Below are positions 32,930-45,124 of a stretch of DNA of 64,000 nucleotides, one piece after another. How positions within the stretch are numbered: position 1 is the first letter of the stretch; each line of letters starts with the position of its first letter. The position numbers were made by a program, and so were the translations under genes. The notes below the pieces were generated by a model, which searched no databases, was not told the origin of the DNA, and was given only the letters and a program-made list of their open reading frames with translations. Origin of the DNA: Ceratotherium simum simum (lineage: Eukaryota; Chordata; Mammalia; Perissodactyla; Rhinocerotidae); NCBI RefSeq assembly GCF_000283155.1, contig NW_004454225.1, forward strand, positions 1,142,404 through 1,206,403, in the 5' to 3' direction.

Positions 32930-33250
32930 TAAAGGAGCTTAGCCTTTGACACAGCAATTCTAAGGAATATTCTATGCTCCAGAAATCATCAAGCGTGTGC
33001 AGAAGAGACAAGGCAAAGATGCTCATTGTGGCACCATGAGTATCAAGGAGAAAAGGTGAGAACTACCTGCATGTCCGTCAATGAGGGCTCATCAAATCAG
33101 AGATGGTGGAGTCCCACAATGGACCATCCGCAGCTATTAGAAAGGATGACGTTGGCTGTAGGCGTAAGCCTGGAACCTTCTCCCAGATACACGTGGGTGG
33201 GGGGTGAGAGCCACTGACAGAACATCACCTCGGATGTGTGCCTATTTCAG
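32930..33250 (+). repeat. Old L1-like fragment
   Basis: cacagcaattctaaggaata (32951) and cgcagctattagaaaggatg (33130) match the order of old L1 3' sequence in sense orientation; diverged. Confidence 0.6.
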
Positions 33251-33344
33251 GTTTAAAAGCACAGCCTCAGCAGATACAGTATAGTTATGTGTGGAGAGCA
33301 GAGACGCCCTGGAGGGCCAGATGGCAGATTGCGCTGGTGGGATG

Positions 33345-33785
33345 GGTGTGTATTGGTTTCCTGTGGCTGCTATAACAAATTACCACAAACTGGGTGGCTT
33401 AAAACAGCAGACATTTATTCTTACAGTTCTGGAGGCCAGAAGTCCAAAATCAAATCAGAGCCATGCACCCTCCAAAGGCTCTAGGTGAGAATCCTTCCTT
33501 GCCCCTTGCAGCTCCTGGTGGCTCCCGGCGATCCTCGGCTTGCGGCTACATCACTCCCATCTCTGCCTCTGTCTCACGTGGCTTCTCTCCTGTGTCTCTG
33601 TTTTCAAATCTCCCTCTCCTTATAAGGACGCTCTTGTTGGATTTAGGATCCACCCAATTCCAGTATGATCTTATTTTGAGATCCTTATTCTGATTACATC
33701 TGCAATAACACTTATTCCAAACAAGGTCACATTCTGAGGTTCCAGGTGAACATGAATCTGGGGGGACACTAGTCACCCTACATGG
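33345..33785 (-). repeat. MLT1-class LTR (ERVL-MaLR), nearly complete
   Basis: ctgctataacaaattaccac (33367), ggaggccagaagtccaaaat (33431), gagaatccttccttgcccct (33487), ccttataaggacgctcttgt (33618), ggtcacattctgaggttcca (33725). No internal viral genes are attached. Confidence 0.92.
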
Positions 33786-34254
33786 TGGGAAGGCAAATAT
33801 GTCTTCCTATAATGAAAGTATGTTGATGGATTTAGGTATTACTGGTGTTATTTCATTGCAATTTTTAAAAATTCTAAAATCCCAGAAGCCCAGACGTCTT
33901 CAAAGATCCCTTGCCTCCCAGGGCCAGAGTCTCAGGTTTCTGGGAGGCCCCGTCCCCTCAGGGATGAGGCAAAAATGGGCAGCGTGGGCAGAGCTGCCGG
34001 TTCTCCCCTCCTGCCCTGGCTGACCACGCCGGAAGCTGCCCGGGGTCCCCAGACCTCCAGATAAGGAGCCTCCCCGTGCTTCTGGAGAGACGCCTGGCTG
34101 GCAGTCACAGCCCAGCCCCTCTCCGAGAGCATGAGCTGAGCACCCTGGGGTGTGTGGGGATGGGGAGGGGAGCAGTGGGCCGGGGGCCTCTGCGTGGCAC
34201 CACTGACCCACTCACCCATTAGAGGTCCCCCCGGGGTCCTGGACGTTCACTGAT

Positions 34255-34345
34255 CCCAACCCCCCGTTTTACAGATGGGGAAACAGAGAAGAAAGGATCT
34301 GGCCAAGGTCACCTCCTGAATTAGGAGGCACGTGTCCTGCCCTAC
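34255..34345 (-). repeat. MIR SINE fragment
   Basis: cgttttacagatggggaaac at 34265-34284. Confidence 0.8.
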
Positions 34346-34434
34346 TGCTTCATGGCAAGAACCTTGCCCCAAATCTCCTCACACCCACCAGCTGCAGCCC
34401 CCGATGTTTCCACTAGAGAGTCATTCTTCCCCGT

Positions 34435-34535
34435 TTACCCCGTGAGGCGAGCAGGACAGTGAGGTAGATGAGGAAACTGAGGCTCAGGCTGTGCAGGGGT
34501 GGAGGGGGTCAGAACCCAGACTGGGCCCATCCTGC
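34435..34535 (-). repeat. MIR SINE fragment
   Basis: agatgaggaaactgaggctc at 34466-34485. Confidence 0.8.
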
Positions 34536-35244
34536 CCAGTCAGCAGACACTGGCTGGACTCAGGTCACCCTTGGAGCCAGCACGATGCTGGCCTCTGAGG
34601 ACACAAAGCCCCCGGGTCTCCCTGCAGAGTTCAAAGAGACCCCCTGTAACCAAGGCTGGGAGGAGGCCCCAGCAGCCCTCCCCGCCCTGCTGGGCCTCTG
34701 GGGTTCTTTCTCCCTTCCGCTGACGGCCCTGTCCCCTATCCGCTGAAGGCTGTGCTGTGGCCAGGGCCCAGGACAGAGCAGAGTTTGCCCAGAGCAGTGA
34801 CAATGACGCCCTGCTCTGTGTCTGGGAGTCTGGCAGGCCGTGTCCATGTGTCTCCCTGCTCATACTGGGGGCTGGGGCAACGGGGGCCAAGGAAAGGGCA
34901 CCCAGGTCACAGGCACCAGGTGCATTCGACCGAGCCTCCGTGGGTCTTGGTAATGAATTAATCATCAGGCTATTTAAAGATTAACGACAGCAGAACCGTG
35001 GGGGAAAGCCTTCACCCGTGATGGCGGCGTGGAGGAGGAGCTCACCCCTCCCCTGGTGACCCCTGGACCCTGTGACATAGATGGGGGTGTGACAGCTGGC
35101 TCTGCACCCCCCATCCCTCCCTGCCTCTGCCCCTCCCATCTGCCCCTGATGCCTAAGGAAGGGGGCGCTAAACTCAGAATGCAGGGCTGGGGGTCTGGAG
35201 GGTGTAAGATGGGGCAAGAAAGATCCTCCAAGGACAAGAATCCT
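34536..35244. other. Unique stretch, no gene seen
   Basis: Contains an AT-rich homeodomain-like patch at 34950-34986 inside otherwise GC-rich sequence. No coding or repeat signals recognised. Confidence 0.4.
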
Positions 35245-35445
35245 GGGCTTGGGTCAGACCTCCGAACACAGGCACTTACCTGGGCAGTGTGACCTTAGGT
35301 GAGTCACCCCCCCAGCCTCAATTTCCCCATCTGCAAAATGAGGGCACCAACAGCACGTCTGTTTGAGGATCCTCTGAGACTGTGTCTGCCGAGTGGATGC
35401 CATGAGCCTGGCACTTAGCAGGTGCTCAGTGACTTCCTCCTAGAG
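35245..35445 (+). repeat. MIR SINE, nearly full length
   Basis: gtgtgaccttaggtgagtca (35287), cctcaatttccccatctgca (35315), cctggcacttagcaggtgct (35408). Confidence 0.9.
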
Positions 35446-36414
35446 ACCTGACACCCTAAGTCCTTGTACTGTGTGCCCTGCATGGCAGACTCACTCTCTC
35501 TGAGATTAACAGTCAAGTTCAAGTTTGATTCCAACCCCCAGGGAAGGGAAAGTGGCCCTTTCTCCAGGGCCAGGTGGGCAAGTGAGTCAGCTGCCTCACC
35601 TGGGCTGATTCACACCTGTGCTGAGGGCGGGGCTGGGAGGAGACAGACAGACAGACAGACAGGGACATATTCTTTCCTTCACTTGGTGCGGCCACATCCA
35701 CAGTCCCTAGCTGGCCAAGTCCAGCAGGCCCAAGGTGGAGTGAGGGGATTCTAGATGAACCCCCCAGAGGGCTGATGTGGTCCCTGGGGCCCAGAGAGGG
35801 GCAAGGACGCCCCCTCACACAGCACACCAGAGGCCACACCACGGGCCTCCCTTCCCATCTCCCTCCGCACCTCTGCACCGTTAGGTAACAGCCCCGCCCT
35901 GCCCGCCAGCCTCCCCTCCCTCCAGAGGTGCCCAGGGGGTCAGGGAGCGAGGCCTGGGTGACTCAGGAGTGGGAAAGGCCCATGAAATCACCCAGCAGCC
36001 CTGGCCACCTCGGGAGTTCAGGAGCTGTCTGGCCCCTGGAGTCACCGGCGGGAAGTTCCCCGGGAAGGGGCTGTCTGCCCCCCTGGCTGCAGGATGGAGA
36101 CGCCCGCGGATGGATGGAGCCTGGCCTCAGAGGCCCCCAGCCCTCGACTCCGCCTGCCTGACACAGGCCCTGGATGCGCGGTCCCCTCGCCCACCCAGCC
36201 TCCTTTCCTCACAGCCCCGCCAGGGAGGAGAGTGGAGGAGACGGCTCCAACGACCCGAGCCGTTGGCACAGGGCCCAGGTCTCTGCCGAGTGAAAGTCAC
36301 GGAACATGACTGCGGTTGTTTTTATTACTTGCTGGGCATTCCACCTGAGCATTCGCAGCTTTTAGTACTGTGATCATCAGAAAAGCTAAAAATCAAGGGT
36401 TGCCCAGGACCACA
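35446..36414. other. Unique stretch, no gene seen
   Basis: Contains a short (gaca)n run at 35641-35660 (agacagacagacagacagac) and no supported gene. Confidence 0.45.
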
Positions 36415-36565
36415 AAGGTCCCAGACACTGAAGTAACAGAGACATGGGTTCAAATCCTGGCACTCCCCAGCTGCAGGGCTGGGAGCCCCTCACGGCCCCT
36501 CTCTGGGCCTCAGCCTTCTCATCTGTAAAATGGGAGTCGTGAAAGCTACCCGGTCTGGAGGCACG
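36415..36565 (+). repeat. MIR SINE
   Basis: gggttcaaatcctggcactc (36447), gccttctcatctgtaaaatg (36513). Confidence 0.88.
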
Positions 36566-37004
36566 TGTCAGCGTCCCAGCAGGAAACAGATATCAGGGGC
36601 TTTAGAAGAAGAAATCCTAGGGATGGGACCACTCTGAGCCATGGGCAGATGAGACGTGAAGCGCCTGGAGAGGCAGCAGGGGCCCTGCGACCTTCCCGAG
36701 AGCTGAGGAGCAGCGAGTGGCCGAGGGTTCTGAAGGCCCATGAGAAGGAGGAAGTCCACACGGAGGAGCTGGAGCTGAGGTGGGCCGCAGCTGGGACAAG
36801 AAGGGGACAGGGAGAACACCCCCCTCCTCCCACCCTCCCCTCTGCCGGTGCCTCCCACTGGCTGAATCCCACCAGAAACTGCCCAGAAGGACCCACTGTC
36901 CCGAGAACCCATTGAATGGGGCAGCCACAGGGCAGGGTGAGAAGGCAGAGAAAGGTCCTGGGGTAGCAAGCAGGAAATAATCCGAATAATAATGCCAATG
37001 CCTT

Positions 37005-37165
37005 CATTCAGCACCTATCTACTGAGCACAGCCACGGCCAGGCTTTGTTCTGGGCTGGGGGACAGAGTGGTGACCAAGACAGACTAAGTCCCCACTCCAA
37101 GGAGAGGAGAATGAGGGAGGTTATTGGGCCGTGTGAGATGTTTTAACCCAAGGAATTCCCTATAG
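37005..37165 (-). repeat. L2 LINE fragment
   Basis: ttcagcacctatctactgag (37006) and the agactaagtccccactccaa segment (37081) match reverse L2. Confidence 0.75.
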
Positions 37166-37300
37166 GGCAATCAGACGATTTACACAGATGGGGAAACTGA
37201 GGCCTGGAGGGGGGCAGGTACTTGCCCCAGGTCACCCAGCAGGTCAGTGGCATAGGGGAGCTCCGGGCTCCACGCCCCATCATCGCTCCAAGGCCCAGAG
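37166..37300 (-). repeat. MIR SINE
   Basis: atggggaaactgaggcctgg (37188) and ccaggtcacccagcaggtca (37227). Confidence 0.88.
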
Positions 37301-37694
37301 AGGTTGCTCAGGCTTGCAGGGGGTGGGGGCCCAGGAACTGCCCACCTGCCAGCGCCCTCCTTGGCTTTCTGCTCCCCTGGCCATTCCAGGCTCTCGGCCC
37401 TGTGTGGCAGGGTGGGCACGGCCGGGGACGGAGCCCACCATCAGGGAGCGGGCACGAGGGGAGCGATGAGCTCGCATTCCCAGACAGGCCCGCACATTCC
37501 TGCTGGGGTGCCACCGTGCCACCCACGCCGCCCCGCCCTGCTCCCCCACACAGTGCCCATTGTCTGCCCCAGACACTTTGATCTGCCGCTGCCCCCGCCT
37601 CCAACACCGCCACGCCCTCCCGGCCCAGATGGAGCTCCACGAGCCGAAGCACCCCTGTCCTGGTCCCCGGGCCCAAAGGGCAGCCATGTCATTT

Positions 37695-37770
37695 ATCTTG
37701 GAACCCAGTAAGGATCAGAGAGGGGAGGTGACTTGCCCCAAGTCACACAGGCCAAAATCCAAATCCTTGC
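37695..37770 (-). repeat. MIR SINE fragment
   Basis: gacttgccccaagtcacaca at 37730-37749. Confidence 0.8.
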
Positions 37771-37954
37771 CCCCTCAATTAATCACTCCTTCCGAAGAAT
37801 TCCTCCTCTTCCCAACTCCTGCACACGGTGGGCCGCTGGGCACCGCAGCTCACAGTCCCTCCCGCAGGCCAGGCCTGTGCTGCCCCTTTACAAGAGACCC
37901 CTGCCCCACATCACCCTGCCCGCGTGTGGATGTCCCCACCTCATGGTCCAGGAC

Positions 37955-38030
37955 GCCGACTCGGGGAGGGAAGGAGCTTGCCAAGGCCACCCAGTGAGGA
38001 GCAACTGAGAGGAGATCCAGCGCAGGCCAG
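37955..38030 (-). repeat. MIR SINE fragment
   Basis: gcttgccaaggccacccagt near 37977. Confidence 0.6.
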
Positions 38031-39339
38031 GAGTCCCAGCCCACGCCCTCCCCTTCCTGCAGGAACAGCTCAGAGCAGAGCAGGCCCAGCGGGGGCCCTG
38101 AGAGAGCATCCCGAGGGAAAACGGTGTCCAAACACAACTGGCGGTGAGGACGGGTGCCTGACACACAGAGGCGGGCCGGTCTGCTGAGCTGGGTCACCGT
38201 CCATCACACAGGTACAGAGCCCATGTCCCAGGTGGTCACAGCCAGGACCTGGGCTGCAGGGCGAGGACTCAGGGCAGCACTGCCCTCGGGGAGATGGGAG
38301 CCCCTTCAAGGGAAGGGGATCAGATAGTAAGTTCTCTACAGCAATGGAACCAGGGGCTGCCACATCTAAAATACCAACCGCTAAATACATCAGCTTCCAA
38401 TATCAGCCCCTAAAATGACAAGGTCCAATGCCCCCCTCCCCTCTTCTGTGTCTCCTCAGCACTGACAGTGACCTATTCCAACCCCCCATAGTCCACACCT
38501 GTAATGTCTCCTCATTTCCCTGCTAAGAGCCTTCGCCAGGGCGTTCCCTCCCCGACAGCTCACAGGAGCCTCCTGGCTCCTTCCCTCGCTGCCCTCTGGG
38601 CCCATCTCCCTGACCCCACATCCTGTGCCTCCTAGCTCTTCCCACTCGCTGATTGACGACATGTTTACCTGTTTTTCTTGTTTAACAGCTGCCCACCAGC
38701 CCCTGCCCCTGCTAGGATGAGGGTGTATGACAGTTAGGATTTTTATCTCCTGCTGTCTAGAAGGAAAGAGAAGAATCGAGACAGATGATGAGATTTTTAA
38801 CTCAACATACCTGCAAAACTGGCTCCAAGATGAAGACACAGATCATTTCCGGCCCCAGGAGCTCCCTCGTGCTCCTTCTAGCGGTACCCAACCCCTGCTC
38901 CAGGGGACCATCCTCCCGTTGCCCTGCTCTTGACCTTGGCGTACCTGAGCCACAGCGCCTGCTCCTTCCATGCCCTGGCTTTTTGCTCCCGCTGTAAGAT
39001 TCGACCATGTGGCTTCGTGCAGCCGAGGGGACCTGTGGGTTTTTAGCTTAAGCAACTAGGTAAGCAGTGGTGCCATTTCCTGAGCTGGGCTGGCCAGGAA
39101 GGAGCAGGCTTGGGGGGATCCAGAGTTCCGTTTCGGGCTGTGGGTGTGGAGAGGCAGCTGGGTGCGGGACTGGGGCTGGAGATGAAAGTCAGGCAACACG
39201 GGCTCATGGATGACGTTAAAGCCGGGAAAGTAGAGGAATGCTGGCGTTATCCAACGTCTCTTGCTGCCAGAGATTCAGGGCCACCTGCTCTGGATCGGGC
39301 CTCCCACCTGCTCTCCACTGGGAGGCACCTAAAGGACCC
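38031..39339. other. Intergenic stretch, no gene seen
   Basis: Part of 38470-38800 resembles a diverged forward L2 but too weakly to bound. The rest is unique with no supported gene. Confidence 0.4.
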
Positions 39340-39475
39340 CGTTTGGAAACTGACTCCTATTTCAGGAGAAGAGTTGAGGCCCTGTGAGGGAGAGTAACTT
39401 GCCCAAGGTCACACAGCTGGTTAGGGTTGAGCCAGGACTTCTTGCTTTGCCCCGGAGACCACTGCCCTGCCCTCT
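39340..39475 (-). repeat. MIR SINE
   Basis: taacttgcccaaggtcacac at 39395-39414, then gagccaggacttcttgcttt (39429). Confidence 0.9.
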
Positions 39476-39874
39476 GGGTGTGCCAGATCTGCTTGGAGAG
39501 GCCCAACTCGTGCCCAAATGAGGGTCTAGCCCACAGTGAGGGTCCAGGCTAGCTGGGAGGTGTTCAGAGTAGCAGAGTAACCCATGAAGGCTCCCGGTAG
39601 GAAGTAGGCCTGATGCTGGGCCAGACGAGCCTGGGGCAGGGTAAACCCCACCTGAGATCACCATCTCCCCAGCAGTGACATCACCGCTCCGGGCCTCACA
39701 GCTGGAGGACCAGGCAAGCCAAGGCAGGGCCAGGTAGGCACTGGAAAAACATCACCAGCCCTGGGGCCAACCCGCATCAGCAGCCCAAGCCCCTGGAAGA
39801 TGCCTGGCTCCCATGCGCCTCGGAAATCTGAGTGAGAGGCCCGGGGGGCAAGGGAGGGGTCCAGCACGCCTGGT

Positions 39875-40005
39875 CCAAGCGCCTCAATTTACAGAGAGGG
39901 AAACTGAGGCCCGGAGAAGGCAGCGCATCTCCCAAGGTTACATAGCAAGTGAGGGGCAGATCCTGGGAGGAACCCAGCCCTCCTGTCTCCCAGTCCTCCG
40001 AGCGT
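39875..40005 (-). repeat. MIR SINE
   Basis: gagggaaactgaggcccgga (39896) and caaggttacatagcaagtga (39933). Confidence 0.88.
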
Positions 40006-40184
40006 GTTTTCTGGGGAACGGTGCCCAGCCAAGGGCCACAGTCCTCGGCACCGTGTCAGGTCAGGGTGAGAGGGAGGCACAGGCTGTGGAAGAGGGCTGT
40101 GTTCCAGAGAGGGGCGCAGAGGTTGCAGGTGGGGGGAGTCCATGCCCCCAGGACCTCAGAGTCCGGGGGGAGCACAGCTGGCAC

Positions 40185-40335
40185 CATGTATGTTTATCTT
40201 CCGTCCTCACAACGCAGGAAGCTCCACATGGGCCGGTCTTCTGTCTGTCCACTCCCGGCTGTGCCCCCGACACCTGGTGCAATGGCTGCCCCGTCGTAGG
40301 TGCTCACTGAATACCTGAGTCCGTGAGTGACTCCA
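40185..40335 (+). repeat. L2 LINE 3' end
   Basis: cttctgtctgtccactcccg (40238) then cgtaggtgctcactgaatac (40295). Confidence 0.7.
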
Positions 40336-42099
40336 CAGAAGGGCACTGAAAGACTCAAACTGTCATCGCCGCGCACATGAAGGGCCTGAGGACAAGGGCT
40401 GGGGACGTGGTCAGAACCCACCCCCATCCCTCCTCTCCCCCCACCAGCCTGTCCTACCTTGGGTGTCCCCTGGCCGTGGCTCCCTCCCAACCCCCACTCA
40501 GTCCTGACTTCCAGCATGTTCCCTGCCCCTTCCCACAGCTTCCCCGGGGGGCTGGTTGGGAGCAAGCGGGAAGCATTCCTGGCCCCGAGTCAGGGGAGGT
40601 GCCCCGGCAGGCGGGAGGCGGCGCACACACGCCAGGGACCGCTCCGAATTCCAGCTCCCACGAGCCCGCTGGGAGCGCGCCAGGCCAGGCCGGCGGGGGG
40701 CGGGGAGCCCCTCCTCCCAGAAGCCAGGAGGGCACAGGGGAGCCTGGGGGAGGGCCGGGGGCCAAAGAAGCCAACGGTCAGAGTGGACACAGTCAGGGCC
40801 CGCAGGCGGAGAGCTCACCACCTCCAGTGCCCAGATGGGAAGACTGAGGCCCCTGGTGTCATACTCTGAGCTCCTGACTCTTCCCAGGCCAGAGACCTGG
40901 GGTGGCCAGGTGCTGTGGGGGCGAGGGGTGGGGCAGTCTGTGACCAGACACCAAACATCTGGGGAAGGAGAGGGGTGCCTGAGGGCTGGTTAAATGAGAC
41001 CCCCCGGACAGAGCCCTGGACTGGCAGCGGGGGGTCTTGGGCTGCCCAGGCCCTCAGTGGACCAGGAAAGCCTCTCCCTCCCTGGCTGGGCCTAGAGTCC
41101 CCACCTCAATGGGGGAGTGGACCTTGGTGGGCCCAGCACTCTAAGCCACCACGAGTTCAGTGGGCGACAACCAGGGAGGGAGGGAGGTGGCAGAGCTGTG
41201 GAAGGCCCTCGGCCTGGCCTCTTCCAGGTCCCCATCCTGTCCTATCCCCTCCCGGTCCTGGGTCAGGGCCAGGTGCGATGGGCTCAGGCAGCGGCCCCTG
41301 CCCAGCTGTCAGCACCGGAGCTGCCGCCAACGCCCATACCAGCGCACCTGGCCTGCCACGGGGCCACCTGCTACCACCCCCTCCCCAGCTCCTCTTCCAG
41401 CCCCCCAGCTCCTGGGGCACCCTCAATTCCCAGGGCAGCGTCAGAACTACAGGCAACTGGCTCTGGACTTCCAGAACCATAGCACATTTGAACTAGAAAA
41501 TTCTAGAACCACGGGTTCTTCCATCCAGAAAATTCCAGCACCATCAAATATCGGAACATTTTCCATTCCAGGCCCAAGACTCTTAGAACCAAATCATTTC
41601 AGAAATGCAGCATCTTGCAACCAAAGATCAGAACCAGGAAACTCAGATTTAGGGAATTCTGGGAGCAAGGGCTCTTAGAAGCAGAAAATTCCCAAGCAAA
41701 TATCCCATCGTCCCAGAGGACACGAGCCCCGCGTTCTTCCCACCAGACTATCAGACATCCAGGAACAGAACAAGCCAGGCCCTGGTGGGGGTCGCTCCAC
41801 GTGGCCCCTGCGCCTGGAACAGCAAAGGCGGGAAGGGAGGGGGTGCTTCTGAGCAAACCGAAGGAGCTGAGGGCCTCTCCTCCAGGCCCCGGGCGGCTAC
41901 CTTTGCCAAAAGAAAGAAGGGGAAGAAAAAGAAAGCCGCTGATCCACAGGTCTGGGCAGCGGGTATGTGGTCACAGGGGTGGCGGGATCTGTCCCCCTCC
42001 CCGGCTGCAGGAACTTGGAATTTTCTCCTGGCAGGAAGGGCCCGCCCTCCTAGGAATGGAAAACAATCCTTGGCATCTGGCCCCTGAGGCGTGCAAGGT
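40336..42099. other. Unique stretch including a GAA/TTC-rich patch
   Basis: GC-rich, no supported gene. The segment 41460-41760 is strikingly rich in gaa and ttc trinucleotides and is listed separately. Confidence 0.45.
41496..41508. promoter_or_regulatory. Perfect heat-shock-element triplet
   Basis: GAAaaTTCtaGAA has three correctly spaced inverted nGAAn units, the minimal HSF1 trimer site. Further GAA/TTC units follow at 41516-41520 and 41528-41536. Motif only; no gene start is nearby. Confidence 0.45.
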
Positions 42100-42200
42100 C
42101 TTTGACAATCAAGCATTATTGTCCTCCCCGCCTCACCCCCAGCCCAGCGCAGAGGGGAAACAGAGGCAGGCGAGGTCTCTGTCTAAACCCAGATCCTGAA
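42100..42200 (-). repeat. MIR SINE fragment, diverged
   Basis: gaggggaaacagaggcaggc near 42152 in reverse MIR context. Confidence 0.6.
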
Positions 42201-42359
42201 TCTGCCCCGGGCAGATTCCAGGCGTCCCCATCCCTGACCGCGGAATGTCAGTGCTGAGACAGCCAGAGGGGAGGGGGCTGGGTCAGCCCTGGGAGCAGAG
42301 ACCAGAAAGGGCAGCGGTTTACCCAAAGTCACCCAGCACGCTGAGGCAGAGTCTCTTAT

Positions 42360-42545
42360 TGCCTCCACTAAGGCTCACTTCCAGGGCCTCTTCCTCCAAG
42401 AAGCCTTCAGGGATCTCACTCTCTTGGGCCCCTTAGGCCCTTAAGACTTTACCACTCTGCCAAGCAGTGCTCTAACTACTTGGGCCTTGTTTTCTAAGTG
42501 TTTTGTGTAAAAATGTCTCATCTTCCTAGCCTATGCTATGATGGT
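42360..42545 (+). repeat. L2 LINE fragment
   Basis: cttcctccaagaagccttca at 42390-42409 followed by decayed L2 3' sequence. Confidence 0.6.
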
Positions 42546-42574
42546 GTCTCCCCATCGACTAGAACCAGAAGCCT

Positions 42575-42835
42575 TGGGCTGACGCCTCCATGCCCCTGCT
42601 CAGACACCTCCCAAGGCTCCCCAGTGCCTGGAGACAAAGTCCAGGGCAGTCTGGCACTCAGGTGAGGAGGGCCCTGTGGCTACGCTGGCAGGCTTATCCC
42701 TTGGGCCCACTAGGCGTGAGTCTCCCTGAGTTCCTCGCAGCCCCCACCTGCCGTCTCTCCCTTATGGCTCCACTCCCTGCAGTCCTTTCCCTCCTCCCTC
42801 CTTCCCGGGCCAGAGCATCCTCACCCCTGAGGCCT
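42575..42835 (+). repeat. L2 LINE fragment, upstream portion
   Basis: ccaaggctccccagtgcctg (42611) and acaaagtccagggcagtctg (42634) correspond to an earlier part of the L2 3' region. A second copy, not a continuation of the one to the left. Confidence 0.6.
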
Positions 42836-43044
42836 CAGGTGAGACCGCCCGCTTGGGGCCTCCCCTGTGCAGCCCCCACCCCATGGCAGGGGGTGGCCTC
42901 GGCCGGGGCGCCCATCCCTGAGGCTGGGCTGGGTCTCTCGCAGGCTGGATCTTAGGCCGACATCCACTGTGAACATTTTCTGAGCACCCGCTGCCGGGCT
43001 CAGCCTCTCACGTGCCTTCACTCATCAAACCCTGGCCACGAGGA

Positions 43045-43165
43045 CAGGAAGCGGGGTCTTGTCTGATCAGCCCCATTTGTCAGATTATGAGACTGAGGCA
43101 CAGTGTGGCTAAATCGCTTCCTCTAGGTGACAGAGTGAGTGGCAGAGCTGGGATGGGGACCCTGA
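43045..43165 (-). repeat. MIR SINE fragment
   Basis: agattatgagactgaggcac at 43082-43101. Confidence 0.8.
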
Positions 43166-43609
43166 AAGTGTGGCTCCAGAGCCCACAGGCTGTCCCGTTG
43201 GGTCACACAGTCCAGGAGGGGAAGGACAGAAGCACCGAACCGCACAGCTGTGGGGAGTCTGGGGCACCATGAGCTGGAGACCACCGGGCTCAACCGCCTG
43301 CGGCCCCGAGAGGGCTCATCCCTTGTTTCAGGAACCCCCCCACACACTGGACACAGAGACACACGCAGACAGGGATGCACGCCCTCGGCCCCTGGGACCG
43401 GCCCCAGGAAGCACTCAGCTGCCCAGGCCGTTTTCACTTCAGCTTTTCCTAAATTTGCTTTGGGGAAGTTGCTGCGGCCTCGGAGATCTCTCCTCTCTCT
43501 CACGCGCTCCAGACCACATCCCGTCCACCCCGACTCCTCTGGAAGCCCGGAGAAAGCGACCAAAATAAAGGGAGTGGGGAAGACAGCCAGCAGACGTAAT
43601 GCATAAGTC
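43166..43609. other. Unique stretch, no gene seen
   Basis: GC-rich, short overlapping frames only. Confidence 0.4.
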
Positions 43610-43981
43610 CATTCTGCAGACGGGAGCAGGAGTTAGTGCTGTGTGAGGAGAGGGTGGGCTCAGCGGGGCGTCAGGAGCTCTGGGGGAGCAGGTGGCAGCT
43701 GTCAACTGGACAGTCAGGAGGGCCTCCCTGAGAGAGTGCCATTTCTGCACATTTCTAGAGGGAGAGCCTTCCAAGAAGAGGGGGAGCCAGTGCAAAGGCC
43801 CTGAGGCAGGAGCGAGCCTCCCACGTTAAAGGATCAGCAAGGAGGCGATGTGGGCACGGGTGAGGAGGAGAGTGAGGGAGTGAGGTCAGGGAGGTCGCGA
43901 GGCCTGGCCTCTGTGGTGACTTGGGGTTTCACTCAGCATCCGATGGGAGCTGCGCAGGGTTTGGAGCAGAGGAGGGAGGCA
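43610..43981 (-). repeat. L2 LINE fragment
   Basis: ccagtgcaaaggccctgagg (43788) and aggagcgagcctcccacgtt (43808) are reverse L2. Confidence 0.85.
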
Positions 43982-44145
43982 ATCTTTTTTTATTGTGGTA
44001 AGATACATGTAACATAAAATTTACCACCTTAGCCATTTTTAAGTGTATGGTTCAGTGGTATTAAGCACATTCACATGGTTGTGCCACCATCCCCACCATC
44101 CATCCCCGGAACTCTCTTCATCTTGTAAAACTGAAACTCTGTGTG
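43982..44145 (-). repeat. L1 3' terminal fragment
   Basis: attgtggtaagatacatgta (43992), acataaaatttaccacctta (44012), then atggttcagtggtattaagc (44048), antisense L1 3' end. Confidence 0.85.
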
Positions 44146-44359
44146 GAGGGCGCCATTAGACTTGGATTTAACAGGATGCTCCGGCTGCTAGGTGGGCAAC
44201 AGGCCTGCGCACCCAGAAGGAAAGCAGGGGAACCAGACAGAAGGCAGGAGGGTGGGGTGGTGCCCGAGGCAGGACCCCAGTGTCCCCACGGCCACGCTGC
44301 CCTGAGCATCCGGATGACCCTGGCAAATCACCTCATTTGTTCTTAAATGGATGCGTTTA

Positions 44360-44760
44360 TTCGCGCCTTCGGTGAACTGGTCCTTCAACAAATGTTTATA
44401 GAACACCTACTGTGTGCTCAATGCTGGGTACAGAGGGCATGAGAATAGCGGAACAGACATAGCCCCTGACTCAGGGAGGTTGCCATCTGGCCGGAAAGAT
44501 GGACACGAAAGCAAAAGCAGCAAAAACGATAATGCGGTGACAGTCACAGTGTCAGTGGTGAGGCAGAAGCAGAAAGAGCCAACCTCAGGGCACCCTGATG
44601 TGGTGGGGGTCAGGGGAAGCTTCCAGGAGGAGGTCACGTTAGAGCCAAGCCCAGAAGGGTGAGTTGGGGTTACCCACTGCAGAAAAGAGGGAGAAGCATC
44701 CCGGGCAGGCGGAACAGGCTATGCAGAAGCTCTGAGGCACTGGCCTCCCGCTTCTACGAA
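44360..44760 (-). repeat. L2 LINE fragment
   Basis: gaacacctactgtgtgctca (44401), gcttccaggaggaggtcacg (44619), atgcagaagctctgaggcac (44721). Confidence 0.88.
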
Positions 44761-44799
44761 AGGCTTCCTCTCCTTTCCCTCCTCCAGGTAAAGGGGCCC

Positions 44800-44930
44800 A
44801 GAGGGGTTTGGGGGTCAGGCCCAGATTCCTCTTCTGTGCAATGGGGTCCTCTTAGTGCCTCCCCTAGATGTGAGGAGTGAATGAGCCAATGCAAGGCAGG
44901 CACCAGACCTGGTCCCCAACACACAGCTAC
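44800..44930 (+). repeat. MIR SINE fragment, diverged
   Basis: gattcctcttctgtgcaatg (44824) and gatgtgaggagtgaatgagc (44868). Confidence 0.65.
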
Positions 44931-45124
44931 TGCCCCGCCCCACCCCTCCATCCTGGTCTGGAGAAGGGGGGCCCCTGCGATGAGGTGCGACGGAGGGTCT
45001 CGGGAAACTTCCACAGCCCACCCCAGACCTCTCCCCAACTTGCTTGCTGCTGAAATCTCTCCATTACAAACTCGTCCCTTTGAATTGTGCTTTCCCACCT
45101 GCCCTTCCAGAATCACCCATTCCT

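Noticed and set aside
33345..33785. Possible endogenous retrovirus with genes
   Set aside because: Only a solitary MLT1-class LTR; no gag, pol or env sequence adjoins it.
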